DNA of 64,000 nt from Pelomonas sp. V22 (GCF_030014915.1 NZ_JAGIXS010000001.1:682001-746000), one strand, 5' to 3'. Positions 17,446 to 32,883 are shown, counted from the stretch's first letter. The notes: generated by a model not told the origin, from the letters alone. Numbers and translations: made by a program.

Positions 17446-18096
17446 TCAGTAATCCACAGGCAGCGGATCGAGGCTGCGCCAAATGTACCATGTGGCTACC
17501 GAGCGGTAGGGAGCCCAGGCCTCGCCCACTTCGCGTGCCTCGGCCCGCGATACCGGCTCGCCGGAGAAGTAGTTTTCGCTGATGCCCTTGAGCAGGCCCA
17601 GGTCGTCCAGCGGCATCACATTGGGCCGCATCAGGTGGAAGATCAGGAACATCTCGGCCGTCCAGCGGCCGATGCCGCGGATCGCCACCAGCTCCTCGAT
17701 GATGGCTTCGTCGTCCATCTGCTGCCATTGGCGCACATGAACATTGCCAGCCTCGAAGTTCTGCGCCAGGTCACGTAGGTATTCGATTTTGCGGGCCGAC
17801 AGTCCGGCCGCCCGCAAGGTCTCGACGGCCAAGCCGAGCACCGCCGCCGGCTGGATCTTTGAAGACGGGCCATCGGTCAGTGCCGCAAAACGGTTCCAGA
17901 CCGCCTGGGCGGCCTTGACCGAGATTTGCTGGCCGACGACCGAGCGGGCCAGCGTCGTGAACGCGTCGCCCTTGCTCTGCAGCCTGGCCTCGCCGAACTG
18001 GGGGATGAGCTTCTTCATCACCCGGTCGCGCTTGACCAGGTGGCGGCAGGCCTCATCCCAATACTCCGGGGTCACCCCCGCCGATGCGCGTGCCAT
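17446..18096 (-). CDS. DNA-3-methyladenine glycosylase, HhH-GPD family
   Basis: A 216-residue base-excision glycosylase related to AlkA, which would remove alkylated purines. Visible elements are ARSVVGQQISVKAAQAVWNR, the helix-hairpin-helix VAIRGIGRWTAEMFLIFHL, and the downstream catalytic aspartate region in PLDDLGLLKG. It lacks the N-terminal extra domain of E. coli AlkA and matches the short AlkA form. It starts 4 bp after cysS, so the two are co-transcribed. Confidence 0.9.
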   Translation of the reverse strand: MARASAGVTPEYWDEACRHLVKRDRVMKKLIPQFGEARLQSKGDAFTTLARSVVGQQISVKAAQAVWNRFAALTDGPSSKIQPAAVLGLAVETLRAAGLSARKIEYLRDLAQNFEAGNVHVRQWQQMDDEAIIEELVAIRGIGRWTAEMFLIFHLMRPNVMPLDDLGLLKGISENYFSGEPVSRAEAREVGEAWAPYRSVATWYIWRSLDPLPVDY

Positions 18097-18100
18097 CCGC

Positions 18101-19480
18101 TCAGGCCTTCACCCAGGAGGTGCCTTGCGGCGTGTCCTTCAGCTCGATGCCCTGGGCGGCCAGCTCCTTGCGGATGCGGTCGGCCTCGGCAAAGTTCTTG
18201 GCGGCCTTGGCGGCGGCACGGGCGTCGATTTGCGCCTGGATGGCGGCTTCATCGAGGCCGCTACCGCCTTGCAGATAGGCCTTGGGCTCTTGCTGAAGAA
18301 TACCCAGCACGCCTCCGAGGGCCTTCAAGAGACCGGCGCGTTCGGCCGAGCGTTCGCGGTTGACCTCGCCGGCCAGTTCGAACAGCACGGCCAAGGCGCC
18401 CGGCGTGCCGAAGTCTTCGTCCATCGCGGCCTTGAAGGCGGCGGCGCTGGGCTCGCTCCAATCGATCGCCACCTCGGCCGGCGCCACAGCGTCGAGCGCC
18501 GTGTACAGGCGGGTCAACGCCGTGCGCGCATCTTCCAGGTGGGCGTCGCTGAAGTTGAACGGGCGGCGGTAGTGCGTGCGCAGCATGAAGAAGCGCAGCG
18601 ACTCGCCGTCGAACTTATGCAGCACGTCGCGGATGGTGAAGAAGTTGCCCAGGCTCTTGGACATCTTCTCGCCGTCGACATTCAGGAAGCCGTTGTGCAG
18701 CCAGTAGCGGGCGAACGGATAGCCCGCGCCCTGGCTCTGGGCGATCTCGTTCTCGTGGTGCGGGAACTGCAGGTCGGCACCGCCACCGTGGATGTCGAAG
18801 CTCTCGCCCAGCAGCGCGCAGCTCATGGCCGAGCATTCGATGTGCCAGCCGGGACGGCCTTCATGGAAGCCGGCGGGGCCGCCTGCCCACTTGGCATCGG
18901 CCGGCTCCTCGGCCTTGGCGGCCTTCCAGAGCACGAAGTCCAGCGGGTCCTGCTTGCCCGAATCGACGGCCACGCGCTCGCCGGCGCGCAGGTCGTCGAG
19001 GCTCTTGCCGCTGAGCTTGCCGTAGCCCTCGAACTTGCGCACCGCGAAATTGACGTCGCCATCGGCCGCGCGGTAGGCCAGTCCGCGCTGCTCGAGGCGC
19101 TCGATCAGGCTCAGCATCTGCGGCACGTAGTCGGTGGCGCGCGGCTCCTGGTCGGGCGAGAGCAGGCCCACAGCCGAGAAATCTTGGTGCATGGCCGCGC
19201 TCATCTCGTCGGTCAGCTGCCGGATGGTGATGCCGCGCTCGACGGCGCGTTTGATGATCTTGTCGTCGATGTCGGTGATGTTGCGCACGTAGGTGACCTT
19301 CAGGCCGCTCGCACGCAGCCAGCGGTAGATCACGTCGAACGCCATGTTCATGCGCAGATGCCCCATGTGGCAGAGGTCGTAGACCGTGATGCCGCAGACG
19401 TACATGCGCGCATGGCCAGGGTCGATGGGGGCAAAAGGCTCGACCGCGCGGGTCAGCGTGTTGTAGATGCGCAGGGACAT
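18101..19480 (-). CDS. cysS: Cysteinyl-tRNA synthetase
   Basis: A 459-residue class I aminoacyl-tRNA synthetase. The zinc-binding and HIGH-like region is [20 protein letters not shown]; further elements are [10 protein letters not shown] (second zinc site) and the KMSKS loop in [12 protein letters not shown]. The frame is open much further upstream, but the family N-terminus [11 protein letters not shown] fixes ATG 19480. It is first in a unit with the downstream DNA glycosylase and divergent from the TPR gene. Confidence 0.97.
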   Translation of the reverse strand: MSLRIYNTLTRAVEPFAPIDPGHARMYVCGITVYDLCHMGHLRMNMAFDVIYRWLRASGLKVTYVRNITDIDDKIIKRAVERGITIRQLTDEMSAAMHQDFSAVGLLSPDQEPRATDYVPQMLSLIERLEQRGLAYRAADGDVNFAVRKFEGYGKLSGKSLDDLRAGERVAVDSGKQDPLDFVLWKAAKAEEPADAKWAGGPAGFHEGRPGWHIECSAMSCALLGESFDIHGGGADLQFPHHENEIAQSQGAGYPFARYWLHNGFLNVDGEKMSKSLGNFFTIRDVLHKFDGESLRFFMLRTHYRRPFNFSDAHLEDARTALTRLYTALDAVAPAEVAIDWSEPSAAAFKAAMDEDFGTPGALAVLFELAGEVNRERSAERAGLLKALGGVLGILQQEPKAYLQGGSGLDEAAIQAQIDARAAAKAAKNFAEADRIRKELAAQGIELKDTPQGTSWVKA

Positions 19481-19631
19481 GGGACTTCTGGTGACCGCGG
19501 CCTCGGCTGCGAAAGCCGGCGGCGCGGGAATTCTTCGATGCTTGGGTGCTTCTTCTGGGTGCGGGGGCGGCTGGCGCCGGCCCTGGATGCACCAGGGCGC
19601 GTTTGGCGGCAGCGCCTTAGAATGCCAATCC

Positions 19632-19637
19632 AGTATA
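19632..19637 (-). promoter_or_regulatory. Candidate -10 for cysS
   Basis: TATACT on the minus strand, about 150 bp upstream of the cysS ATG. No convincing -35 was seen, so this is only a suggestion for the 237 bp divergent region. Confidence 0.25.
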
Positions 19638-19717
19638 CCGACAGGGGTCTGGCATCGCGCCAGCACTGACCCTGCCCCGGCGTGCGCATCCGCACCGCAA
19701 CCCGAAGAATCACCACG

Positions 19718-20260
19718 ATGTCCACCCTCCGGCGCCCCGCGCGGCTTCTTGCCCTCCTGGTCCTCGCCCTGCCCCTGGCGAGCTTCGCCATCGCGCCGCT
19801 CGATGAAGCCCAGGCCCTCTGGCACGCCGGCAAGCAAGTCCAGGCCATCGCCGCTGTCGAGCGCCTGGTCAGCCAGTCGCCCAACGACGCCAAGCCGCGC
19901 TTCGCACTGGCCGTGATGCGCATGGAACTCGGTGAGCTCGACGCGGCCGCCAAGCTGTTCACCGCGCTGACGCAGGACTTCCCCGACCTCGCCGACCCCT
20001 TCAACAACCTGGCCGTGATCCAGGCCGGCCGTGGCGAGCTCGATGCCGCCCGCCTGGCCCTGGAACAGGCCGTGCGCCTGCAGCCCGACCATGCGCTGGC
20101 GCAGGAGAACCTGGGCGACGTGCTGTTGCGCCTGGCCGCTCGTGCCTATGAGCAGGCCGCCAAGCTGACCAGCCCCACGCAGGCCCAGGCGAGCCTGAAG
20201 CTGAGCCGCTCGCGCGAGCTGATCGCCAGCAACGCACGCAACAACGACAGCAAGCGCTGA
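19718..20260 (+). CDS. TPR repeat protein with signal peptide
   Basis: A 180-residue exported protein. The hydrophobic leader [15 protein letters not shown] is followed by about two to three tetratricopeptide units ([20 protein letters not shown], then [19 protein letters not shown], then [20 protein letters not shown]). TPRs mediate protein-protein contacts; no enzyme domain is present. A GTG at 19682 extends the frame, but ATG 19718 leaves a proper signal peptide. It heads the cluster leading to the cyclophilins and lpxH on the same strand. Function unknown. Confidence 0.8.
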   Translation: MSTLRRPARLLALLVLALPLASFAIAPLDEAQALWHAGKQVQAIAAVERLVSQSPNDAKPRFALAVMRMELGELDAAAKLFTALTQDFPDLADPFNNLAVIQAGRGELDAARLALEQAVRLQPDHALAQENLGDVLLRLAARAYEQAAKLTSPTQAQASLKLSRSRELIASNARNNDSKR

Positions 20261-20326
20261 GCCACAATCACTCTCTCGCCGGCCCAGCCTGGCGGCATGC
20301 CCATCCACTCAGAGACCAGACCGCCG

Positions 20327-20914
20327 ATGAAACGCCTCGCCTCCAAGAGCCTGCAAGCCCTGGCCGCCCTCAGCCTCAGCCTGGCCTTCAGTGCTGGCGC
20401 GCTGGCGCAGACCGTGGTCAAGCTGACGACGACCGTCGGTGACATCCGCGTCGAGCTCGATGCCGAGAAAGCGCCCAAGACTGTTGCCAATTTCATCGCC
20501 TACGTGAAGGCCGGCCACTACAACGGCCTGATCTTCCACCGCGTGATCGAAAACTTCATGATCCAGACCGGCGGCTACACGACCAAGCTCGAAGGCCGCC
20601 CGACCAAGGCACCGATCCCGCTGGAGAGCGCCAACGGCTTGAACAACGTGCGCGGCAGCATCGCCATGGCGCGCAGCAGCAATCCCGACTCGGCCACCTC
20701 GCAGTTCTTCATCAACACGGTCGACAACCCCGGCCTCGACGCCGAGAACGCCCGCGACGGCAAGGGCTATGCCGTGTTCGGCCGCGTCATTGAGGGCATG
20801 GAGGTCGTCGACCAGATCCGTGCCGTGCCCGTGGCGGCCAAGAGCGATGCTTTCCAGCACCTGCCGCTCACCCCCATCCTGATCACCAAAGCCATTGTGG
20901 AGTCCAAGAAATGA
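20327..20914 (+). CDS. Periplasmic peptidyl-prolyl cis-trans isomerase (cyclophilin)
   Basis: A 195-residue cyclophilin that catalyses proline isomerisation. The signal peptide ends at AGALA-QT, giving export to the periplasm (PpiA-like). Catalytic-core segments are [18 protein letters not shown]-type [14 protein letters not shown], and [19 protein letters not shown] 20327 is preferred over 20297 because the signal peptide starts there. It is coupled by ATGA overlap to the cytoplasmic paralogue, which suggests a gene duplication. Confidence 0.93.
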   Translation: MKRLASKSLQALAALSLSLAFSAGALAQTVVKLTTTVGDIRVELDAEKAPKTVANFIAYVKAGHYNGLIFHRVIENFMIQTGGYTTKLEGRPTKAPIPLESANGLNNVRGSIAMARSSNPDSATSQFFINTVDNPGLDAENARDGKGYAVFGRVIEGMEVVDQIRAVPVAAKSDAFQHLPLTPILITKAIVESKK

Positions 20915-21414
20915 GCCATACCGTCGAACTGCATACCAACAAGGGCGTGATCCGCATCGAACTCGATGTCGAGAAGGCGCCGCTGTCCGTCGCCAACTTC
21001 CTGAGCTACGTGCGCAAGGGCCACTACGACGGCACGATCTTCCACCGCGTCATCAAGGGTTTCATGATCCAGGGCGGCGGCATGGAAGCCGGCATGAAGC
21101 AGAAGTCCACCGACGCGCCGATCCAGAACGAAGCCAACAACGGCCTGACCAACGATCACTACACGCTGGCCATGGCACGCACCAATGCGCCGCACTCGGC
21201 CTCCAGCCAGTTCTTCATCAACACCACCAACAACGGCTTCCTGAACTTCAAGTCCGAATCGCCTTCGGGCTGGGGCTATGCCGTGTTCGGCAAGGTGGTC
21301 GAGGGCAAGGACATCGTCGACGCGATCGAGAAGGTCAAGACCGGCCGCAGCGGTTTCCATGACGATGTGCCGCTGGAAGATGTGGTGATCGAGCGCGCGG
21401 TTGAAGTCAATTGA
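20911..21414 (+). CDS. ppiB: Cytoplasmic peptidyl-prolyl cis-trans isomerase B
   Basis: A 167-residue cyclophilin without a signal peptide. It has the [14 protein letters not shown] active-site strand with its catalytic arginine, [17 protein letters not shown], and [17 protein letters not shown]. It begins within the stop of the periplasmic cyclophilin (20911-20914) and overlaps the start of lpxH by 14 bp, so all three are one translational cluster. Confidence 0.95.
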   Translation: MSHTVELHTNKGVIRIELDVEKAPLSVANFLSYVRKGHYDGTIFHRVIKGFMIQGGGMEAGMKQKSTDAPIQNEANNGLTNDHYTLAMARTNAPHSASSQFFINTTNNGFLNFKSESPSGWGYAVFGKVVEGKDIVDAIEKVKTGRSGFHDDVPLEDVVIERAVEVN

Positions 21415-22171
21415 GACGCCGGCGTTCGCCAGCCTGATCGCGCCGTCCAGCTGGACGGCGATTGATCTGCTGTCGGACCTGCACCTCTCGCCCGCCCTGC
21501 CCCGCACGGTTGAGCGCTTGCGTCGCCATCTGGCTGAAACGCCGGCCTCGGCGGTGCTGCTGCTCGGCGACATCGTCGAGGTCTGGCTCGGCGACGATGC
21601 CCGCTTCGAAGGCTTCGAAGCCGAGATCACCGCCCTGCTGCGCGAAGCCGCCCAGCAGCGTCCGCTGTTCTACATGATCGGCAACCGCGACTTCCTGGTC
21701 GGCGAGCAGATGCTGGCCGACTGCGGCATGCAGGCGCTGGCCGACCCGACGGTGCTCCGCGCCTTCGGACAAGAGATCCTGCTGACGCATGGCGACGCAC
21801 TGTGCCTGGCTGACCTTGAGTACCAGCACTTCCGCGCCATGGTGCGCGACCCGGCCTGGCAGCAACGCACGCTGGCCCAGCCGCTGGCCGTGCGCCAGGC
21901 CTTGGCCAAGCAACTGCGCGATGCCAGCCAGCAAAAGCAGGCCGCACAGGAAACCTACGCAGACCTCGACACCGAGGCCTGCGTGGCCTGGCTGCAAGCG
22001 GCCGGCTGCACGCAGATGATCAATGGCCACACGCACCGGCCGATGACGCATGAGCTGGGCCAAGGCCTGCAGCGCCACGTGCTGTCCGACTGGGACTTCG
22101 ATGACGAGTCGCCGCGTGGCGACGTGCTGCGCCTGAGCGCCGCCGGCCTGCAGCGCATCCAGCTGAGTTGA
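21401..22171 (+). CDS. lpxH: UDP-2,3-diacylglucosamine diphosphatase
   Basis: A 256-residue metallophosphoesterase that hydrolyses UDP-2,3-diacylglucosamine to lipid X on the cytoplasmic face, the fourth step of lipid A synthesis. Metal-ligand motifs are all present: DLHLS (D26, H28), GDIVEVW (D57), GNRDF (N95), THGD and GHTHRP. The start is a TTG inside ppiB; no ATG or GTG lies before the first motif, so a rare start with translational coupling is likely and may limit expression. Confidence 0.93.
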   Translation: MKSIETPAFASLIAPSSWTAIDLLSDLHLSPALPRTVERLRRHLAETPASAVLLLGDIVEVWLGDDARFEGFEAEITALLREAAQQRPLFYMIGNRDFLVGEQMLADCGMQALADPTVLRAFGQEILLTHGDALCLADLEYQHFRAMVRDPAWQQRTLAQPLAVRQALAKQLRDASQQKQAAQETYADLDTEACVAWLQAAGCTQMINGHTHRPMTHELGQGLQRHVLSDWDFDDESPRGDVLRLSAAGLQRIQLS

Positions 22172-22172
22172 G

Positions 22173-22940
22173 ATGTTCGGCCGCCTCCTGAAGGCCTGGC
22201 AACAGCGCCGCGAGGCCGCGCTACTGCAACGCCACGCCATCCCCGAGCCGCTCTGGCAGTTGACGCTGGCGCGCTATCCCTTCGTGAACGCCCGCAGCCC
22301 GGACGACCTGATCGAGCTGCGCCGCCTCTGTTCCCTGTTCCTCGCGCAAAAGGAATTCCACGGCGCCGCCGGCTTCGTGGTCACCGACGAGGTGGCCCTC
22401 GCCATCGCGGCGCAGGCTTGCCTGCCCATCCTCAAGCTGGGGCTCTCCTGGTACGACGGCTTCGTCGGCATCGTCGTCCATGCGAACGAGGTGCTGGCGC
22501 AGCGCGAGTCCATGGATGAGGACGGCGTCGTCCACCAGTACGAGGAGCTGCTGGCCGGCGAGGCCATGGAAGGCGGCCCGCTGATGCTGGCCTGGAGCGA
22601 GGCCGACGCCAGCATCGAGCCGGGCGACAGCGTCTACAACGTCGTCATCCACGAGTTCGCCCATGTGATCGACATGCGCGATGGCTGGGCAGACGGCGTG
22701 CCGCCGCTCGCCAGCACCGCCGAGCGCGAGGCCTGGCTGGACGTGATCGAACCCGAATGGGCCGAGTTCTGCGAGCGCGTCGATGCCGGCGAGGTGACGC
22801 TGATCGATCCCTACGGCGCCGAGAGCCTGGAAGAATTCTTCGCCGTGGCCGTGGAGGCCTTCTTCGTCGCGCCGCTGGAAATGAAAAACGAGCAGCCGCG
22901 TTTGCACGCGCTGCTCGCTGGGTTCTTCAAGCAGGGCTGA
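22173..22940 (+). CDS. mtfA: Zinc-dependent peptidase, MtfA family (M90)
   Basis: A 255-residue gluzincin-like metallopeptidase with the HEFAH motif (H160, E161, H164) and a downstream acidic ligand region (ESLEEFFAVAVEAFF). In E. coli, MtfA binds and inactivates the Mlc repressor of glucose uptake; whether an equivalent partner exists here is not visible. It starts 1 bp after the lpxH stop and converges on clpA. Confidence 0.92.
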   Translation: MFGRLLKAWQQRREAALLQRHAIPEPLWQLTLARYPFVNARSPDDLIELRRLCSLFLAQKEFHGAAGFVVTDEVALAIAAQACLPILKLGLSWYDGFVGIVVHANEVLAQRESMDEDGVVHQYEELLAGEAMEGGPLMLAWSEADASIEPGDSVYNVVIHEFAHVIDMRDGWADGVPPLASTAEREAWLDVIEPEWAEFCERVDAGEVTLIDPYGAESLEEFFAVAVEAFFVAPLEMKNEQPRLHALLAGFFKQG

Positions 22941-22963
22941 AGTTTCAACCCTCCTTCAGTCCG

Positions 22964-25284
<2,321 letters not shown>

Positions 25285-25288
<4 letters not shown>

Positions 25289-25641
25289 GCGGCCTCCATA
25301 ATGCACTGCAAGGGATGGCCTGCACGCCGCGCGGCAGCCAGCACCAATTCAACTTTCGTAGCGGCCACGTCCTTGGTGAACACACCGCAGACGCCCCGCC
25401 CCTCGTGATGGATTTTGAGCATGATCTGGGTCGCCGTATCCAGATCGTGGCGAAAAAATTCCTGCAACACCATCACGACAAACTCCATCGGCGTGAAATC
25501 GTCATTCAGAAGCAGCACCTGGTAGAGGCGCGGCGGCTCGGTTTTCTGCGGCACGCGCTCCAGCGTGGTCGTGCCGTCCACGTCCTCCCGGCCGGGTTTG
25601 ACGACAGGGGGCGCAGGCGGCTGACGGGGGGTCTCTGACAT
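25285..25641 (-). CDS. clpS: ATP-dependent Clp protease adaptor ClpS
   Basis: A 118-residue N-recognin that delivers N-degron substrates to ClpA. The folded domain carries [17 protein letters not shown] and [21 protein letters not shown], the amino-acid-binding surface. The disordered N-terminal tail is proline-rich and longer than in E. coli. It is translationally coupled to clpA (ATGA, 25285-25288). ATG 25641 is chosen; the frame extends upstream without homology. Confidence 0.96.
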
Positions 25642-25781
25642 GGCTTCAATTCTATCGATTGGGCCAGGGCGCCGCCCGCCACCGGCTGCTAACCCATCTG
25701 GGGACGCCGGCCTTAGGCACAAGTGTCGATAGCCAGCTTTCGCACCACCCATACGGGTGGGCCCTCCGGGTCGCTACGAGA

Positions 25782-25811
25782 TTGACACGACGCTGACAAG
25801 CCTTTGAGAAT
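25782..25811 (+). promoter_or_regulatory. Candidate sigma70 promoter of the cold-shock gene
   Basis: A consensus TTGACA (25782-25787) is followed after 18 bp by GAGAAT (25806-25811, four of six matches to TATAAT). It leaves a 5' leader of about 40 nt before the csp ATG at 25856. GGAGA lies directly before the start. Confidence 0.5.
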
Positions 25812-25855
25812 CCGCCTCGGTGCGTTAGACACCGGGATGGAGAATTGGAGAAAGT

Positions 25856-26119
25856 ATGCAATCAGGAACCGTCAAATGGTTCAACGATGCCAAAGGCTTT
25901 GGCTTCATTGAACCCGAACAAGGTGGCGAAGATGTTTTCGCTCATTTTTCGGCGATCAAGATGGAGGGTTTCCGCACGCTGCGACAGGGTGGACGCGTGA
26001 CCTTTGAGCTGGTGCAAGGCCCCAAGGGCCAGCTGGCGCAGAACATCACGCCGGTGGAAGGCGAAGGCGAGATGCCACCGCCCACTGCGCAGGAGTCCAG
26101 CCTGAGCGCCGCCGCCTGA
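25856..26119 (+). CDS. Cold-shock domain protein (CspA family)
   Basis: An 87-residue single-strand nucleic-acid-binding protein. The five-stranded CSD has RNP1 KGFGFIEPE and RNP2 DVFAHFSAI. It carries an extra C-terminal tail of about 20 residues ([17 protein letters not shown]), longer than the roughly 67-70 residue E. coli CspA. It stands alone between its own promoter and terminator, typical of csp genes. Confidence 0.95.
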   Translation: MQSGTVKWFNDAKGFGFIEPEQGGEDVFAHFSAIKMEGFRTLRQGGRVTFELVQGPKGQLAQNITPVEGEGEMPPPTAQESSLSAAA

Positions 26120-26143
26120 GGCGAGAAGTCAGGCATCAAGACG

Positions 26144-26169
26144 AAGGCCCGCTGCAAGCGGGCCTTTTT
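26144..26169 (+). terminator. Rho-independent terminator of the csp gene
   Basis: AAGGCCCGC and GCGGGCCTT arms with a TGCAA loop, followed by TTT. Confidence 0.85.
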
Positions 26170-26209
26170 GCTGGCGAATCGCAACCCACGAGAGCGGGCT
26201 GCCTGCGAC

Positions 26210-27463
<1,254 letters not shown>

Positions 27464-27517
27464 GGGGAAGCGTCTCCGAAATGATCGAAAAAATTCTAGC
27501 GCGGGCCTGATATGAGA

Positions 27518-27539
27518 AAGCCGGCACGAGGGCCGGCTT
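27518..27539 (-). terminator. Hairpin between the two isocitrate dehydrogenase genes
   Basis: AAGCCGGC and GCCGGCTT arms with a 6 nt loop, followed on the minus strand by TTCTC. It lies just after the monomeric IDH stop, so the two genes are probably separate transcripts or attenuated. Confidence 0.65.
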
Positions 27540-27561
27540 GCATCTGGCGATCAGCGCGCGA

Positions 27562-29799
<2,238 letters not shown>

Positions 29800-29919
29800 G
29801 AGGTATCCAGATCGGCCCATCAAACAGGCCCGAGGGTGAACAACTAGAGCGGCGATTCTAGGGCAGGTGCGTGGGCTGCGGGTCCAAGTCTTATATAAGT
29901 CTTGGCCTTGATCGGCAGC

Positions 29920-30606
29920 TCAGACGGGCAGGCCGCAGAGCGCCGCGACCTGCAGCCAGACACCGTGCCCCAGGGCCCAGCCGGAGGCCGCGATCAGCGC
30001 CAGGCCGGCAGCACGCACCGCCCAGGCCATGCCCCGGGCGCCCACGGCCTTCAGCAGCAGGCCCGGGCCGAGCGCCAGGCCCGCGCCCGAAGCCGCAGCA
30101 AAAGAGGCCATCACCAGGGCACCCGCCGCCGGTCCGCTGGCGAGGCCGGCTGTCAGCAACGCCGATTGCAAGAGACCGCAGGGCCAGGCCACCCACGCGA
30201 GGCCCACGAGGCCCGAGCGTGCCGGCGCCGACAGCACGACCCGCCCTGCCCCCGGCGGCGCCAGCGTCGCCACTTCGGCCTGCCGGCCGATCCGGCTGAG
30301 CCAGGCCGGCTGCCGTGCGAACACCAGCAAATAGAGGCCGAGCAACAGGGCCGCGCCATGGACCAGCAGCCACAACGGCCGCAACCAGGCCGCTGCGCCG
30401 CCCAGCCAGGCCAGGGCGCCCACGCTCGCCGCCACCACGGCACCGCCCAGCGCATAGCTGAGCAGCCTGCCCAGCTGGAACGCGCCTGCCGCACTGCGCC
30501 CGCCGCTTCCGCAGGCCGCAGCCGCCGGGCCGCACATGGCCAGGCAATGGGGCGTGCCGGCCAGGCCCATCATCAGGGCCGAGCCGGCGAGTGCGAGATC
30601 GAGCAT
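29920..30606 (-). CDS. TauE/SafE family membrane protein near the cco genes
   Basis: A 228-residue polytopic membrane protein of the COG2836-type sulfite exporter TauE/SafE superfamily. It begins MLDLALAGSALMMGLAGTPHCLAMCG; the TPHC..MCG pattern is characteristic of this subgroup. About six hydrophobic helices follow. Members commonly sit beside cbb3 oxidase and hemN genes, and roles in metal or cofactor supply have been suggested, but the transported compound is not established. It starts 4 bp after hemN on the same strand. The in-frame extension to 30690 is rejected. Confidence 0.82.
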   Translation of the reverse strand: MLDLALAGSALMMGLAGTPHCLAMCGPAAAACGSGGRSAAGAFQLGRLLSYALGGAVVAASVGALAWLGGAAAWLRPLWLLVHGAALLLGLYLLVFARQPAWLSRIGRQAEVATLAPPGAGRVVLSAPARSGLVGLAWVAWPCGLLQSALLTAGLASGPAAGALVMASFAAASGAGLALGPGLLLKAVGARGMAWAVRAAGLALIAASGWALGHGVWLQVAALCGLPV

Positions 30607-30610
30607 GGGT

Positions 30611-32014
30611 TCAGATGATGCGCGAGAACCGCGCGCGCTGCTGATCAGCCTGCAGATAGCGGTCGAACACCATGGCCACGGCGCGCACAAAGTACCAGCC
30701 CAGGGCCGTCACCTGGATGGCGCCGTCTTCCAGCTCCACCATGCCAGTCTCGGACAATGCGCGCAGCCGCTCCAGCTCGGGTGCGAAGTAACGCTTGAAG
30801 TCGACCAGATGCGCCAGCTCGATGGACTCGAACTCCACCCGACCCTGGCACATCAGCGCCATGATGACGGCGCGGCGCACCAGGTCGTCCCGGTTCAGCG
30901 CGAGGCCGCGCGTGACCGGCAGCTCATCCTGCCGCAGCGCGTCGTAGTACTCGGGCAGCGTCTTGACGCTCTGGCTGTAGGTGGCGCCCACGCGGCCGAT
31001 GCTGGAGACGCCAAGGCCGATCAGGTCGCAATCCGGCTGCGTGCTGTAGCCCTGGAAGTTGCGATGCAGCCGCCCCTGGCGCTTGGCCACGGCCAGCGAA
31101 TCGGTGGACAGCGCGAAGTGGTCCATGCCGATGTAGCTGTAGCCGTTCGAAAGAAAGCCGCCGATGGCGCCAGCGAGCATCTGGATCTTGTCGGCCGCCT
31201 GCGGCAGCTCGGCCGCGTCAATCCGGCGCTGCGGCTTGAATCGCTGCGGCAGATGAGCATAGCCGTAGAGCGCGATGCGGTCCGGCTTCAGGGCCGACAC
31301 CTGGGCCACCGTGCGGGCGAACGAGGTTGGCGTCTGCAACGGCAGGCCGTAGATCAGGTCCACGTTGATCGATTCGAAGCCGAGCGCGCGCGCCTCCTTC
31401 ATCAAGCTCACGACGCTGTCATGGCTCTGGATGCGGTGCACCGCCTTCTGCACCTCGGGATCGAAGTCCTGCACACCGAAGGACAGGCGGTTGAAGCCGA
31501 TCTTGCGCAGATGAGCCAGGCGTTCCGCGTTGACGGTGCGCGGGTCCACCTCGATGGACACCTCTGCCGTCGGCTGCAGGCGGAAGGCCTGGCGCAGGTC
31601 GGCCATCAAGGCCTCCAGCTCGCCATCATTCAGAAAGGTCGGCGAGCCGCCGCCGAAGTGCAGTTGCGACACCTGCGGCTGGCGGTCCAGGTGGCGCAGC
31701 GTCAGCGCCAGCTCCTTGCGCAGGGCCACCAGATACTCGCCGGCCCGCTCGTGGTGCTTGGTGATCACCTTGTTGCAGGCGCAGTAATAGCAGACCGATT
31801 CGCAGAACGGAATGTGCACATAGACCGACAGCGGCGCGCTGCCGCCGACCATGGCCTTGCGCTGCTCCAGTGCCTGGATGTACTCGGTCTCGCCAAAGGC
31901 CTCGACAAAGCGATCAGCGGTCGGGTAGGAGGTGTAGCGGGGCCCGGCAACGTCGAAGCGGCGCAGCAGGTCGGCATCGATGCCGGCGGGTGTTTCATGA
32001 AGCGTCTTGACCAT
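30611..32014 (-). CDS. hemN: Oxygen-independent coproporphyrinogen III oxidase
   Basis: A 467-residue radical-SAM enzyme that makes protoporphyrinogen IX from coproporphyrinogen III without oxygen. The cluster cysteines are C71, C75 and C78 (CESVCYYC), with the extra C80 seen in HemN. It also has GPRYTSYPTADRF, HFGGGSPTF, DLIYGLPLQTP and GMDHFAL. ATG 32014 fits the family N-terminus. It is divergent from fnr across a perfect FNR box, and upstream of the TauE/SafE gene. It provides heme for the neighbouring cbb3 oxidase under low oxygen. Confidence 0.96.
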   Translation of the reverse strand: MVKTLHETPAGIDADLLRRFDVAGPRYTSYPTADRFVEAFGETEYIQALEQRKAMVGGSAPLSVYVHIPFCESVCYYCACNKVITKHHERAGEYLVALRKELALTLRHLDRQPQVSQLHFGGGSPTFLNDGELEALMADLRQAFRLQPTAEVSIEVDPRTVNAERLAHLRKIGFNRLSFGVQDFDPEVQKAVHRIQSHDSVVSLMKEARALGFESINVDLIYGLPLQTPTSFARTVAQVSALKPDRIALYGYAHLPQRFKPQRRIDAAELPQAADKIQMLAGAIGGFLSNGYSYIGMDHFALSTDSLAVAKRQGRLHRNFQGYSTQPDCDLIGLGVSSIGRVGATYSQSVKTLPEYYDALRQDELPVTRGLALNRDDLVRRAVIMALMCQGRVEFESIELAHLVDFKRYFAPELERLRALSETGMVELEDGAIQVTALGWYFVRAVAMVFDRYLQADQQRARFSRII

Positions 32015-32048
32015 GAACGCTACTCTGCCAAGCGCACAGGGATGAGAC

Positions 32049-32062
32049 TTGATCCGCATCAA
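32049..32062. promoter_or_regulatory. FNR box between hemN and fnr
   Basis: A perfect palindromic TTGAT-CCGC-ATCAA. Toward fnr, an AACAAT -10-like hexamer lies exactly 22 bp beyond the box (32085-32090), as expected for a class II FNR promoter with the site near -41.5. Toward hemN the box ends only 34 bp before the ATG, and no good -10 is visible at the activating distance. Confidence 0.85.
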
Positions 32063-32112
32063 TCTCCCTGCGGGTGCGGCAACGAACAATGGCCCACACA
32101 TTGAGGATCATC

Positions 32113-32883
32113 ATGTTGACCGACACCGCCACGAGTGCCATGACCGCCACCAGCCCCATCAAGCCCGAACCCTTCAAGGTCGCCTGCTCCAGCTGCAATC
32201 TGCGCGAGCTGTGCCTGCCGGTGGGCCTGAGCCAGGAAAACATCGACCAGATCGACAGCCTCGTGGGCCAGCGCAAGCAGGTGCCGCGCGGCGAGGCCCT
32301 GTTCCGCACCGGCGACGTCTTCCAGTCGATCTTTGCGGTGCGCACCGGCTTCTTCAAGACCTGCGTGTCCTCGGAAGACGGCCGCGACCAGGTGACCGGC
32401 TTCCAGATGGCCGGCGAGCTGCTGGGCCTCGACGGCATCAGCGGCGACCGCCACAGCTGCGACGCCGTGGCGCTGGAGGATTCGCAGGTCTGCGTGATTC
32501 CGTTCAGCCGCCTGGAAGAACTCTCGCGCGAGTTCAACGAGCTGCAGCGCCAGTTCCACAAGATCATGAGCCGCGAGATTGTGCGCGACCATGGCGTGAT
32601 GCTGCTGCTCGGCTCGATGCGCGCTGAAGAGCGCCTCGCCGCCTTCCTCCTGAACCTCACGCAGCGCCTGCAGGCCCGCGGCTTCTCGGCCTCCAGCCTG
32701 GTGCTGCGCATGACGCGCGAAGAAATCGGCAGCTACCTCGGCCTCAAGCTCGAGACGGTCAGCCGCACCTTCTCCAAGTTCCAGGAAGACGGCCTGCTCG
32801 AGGTGAAGCAGCGCCAGATCCGCATCGTCAACCTGCCGGGCCTGCAACAGCTGGTCAACGGCACGAACTGCGCCGCCAACTAG
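32113..32883 (+). CDS. fnr: FNR-type oxygen-sensing transcriptional regulator
   Basis: A 256-residue Crp/FNR family regulator. The four 4Fe-4S ligands are C25, C28, C34 (CSSCNLRELC) and C116 (HSC). A cNMP-binding-like beta-roll follows. The C-terminal helix-turn-helix EEIGSYLGLKLETVSRTFSK contains the E..SR residues that read TTGAT. Anaerobically it should dimerise and activate cco and related genes. ATG 32113 has GAGG six bases upstream; the longer frame from 32074 would run through the promoter. An FNR box upstream implies autoregulation. Confidence 0.95.
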   Translation: MLTDTATSAMTATSPIKPEPFKVACSSCNLRELCLPVGLSQENIDQIDSLVGQRKQVPRGEALFRTGDVFQSIFAVRTGFFKTCVSSEDGRDQVTGFQMAGELLGLDGISGDRHSCDAVALEDSQVCVIPFSRLEELSREFNELQRQFHKIMSREIVRDHGVMLLLGSMRAEERLAAFLLNLTQRLQARGFSASSLVLRMTREEIGSYLGLKLETVSRTFSKFQEDGLLEVKQRQIRIVNLPGLQQLVNGTNCAAN

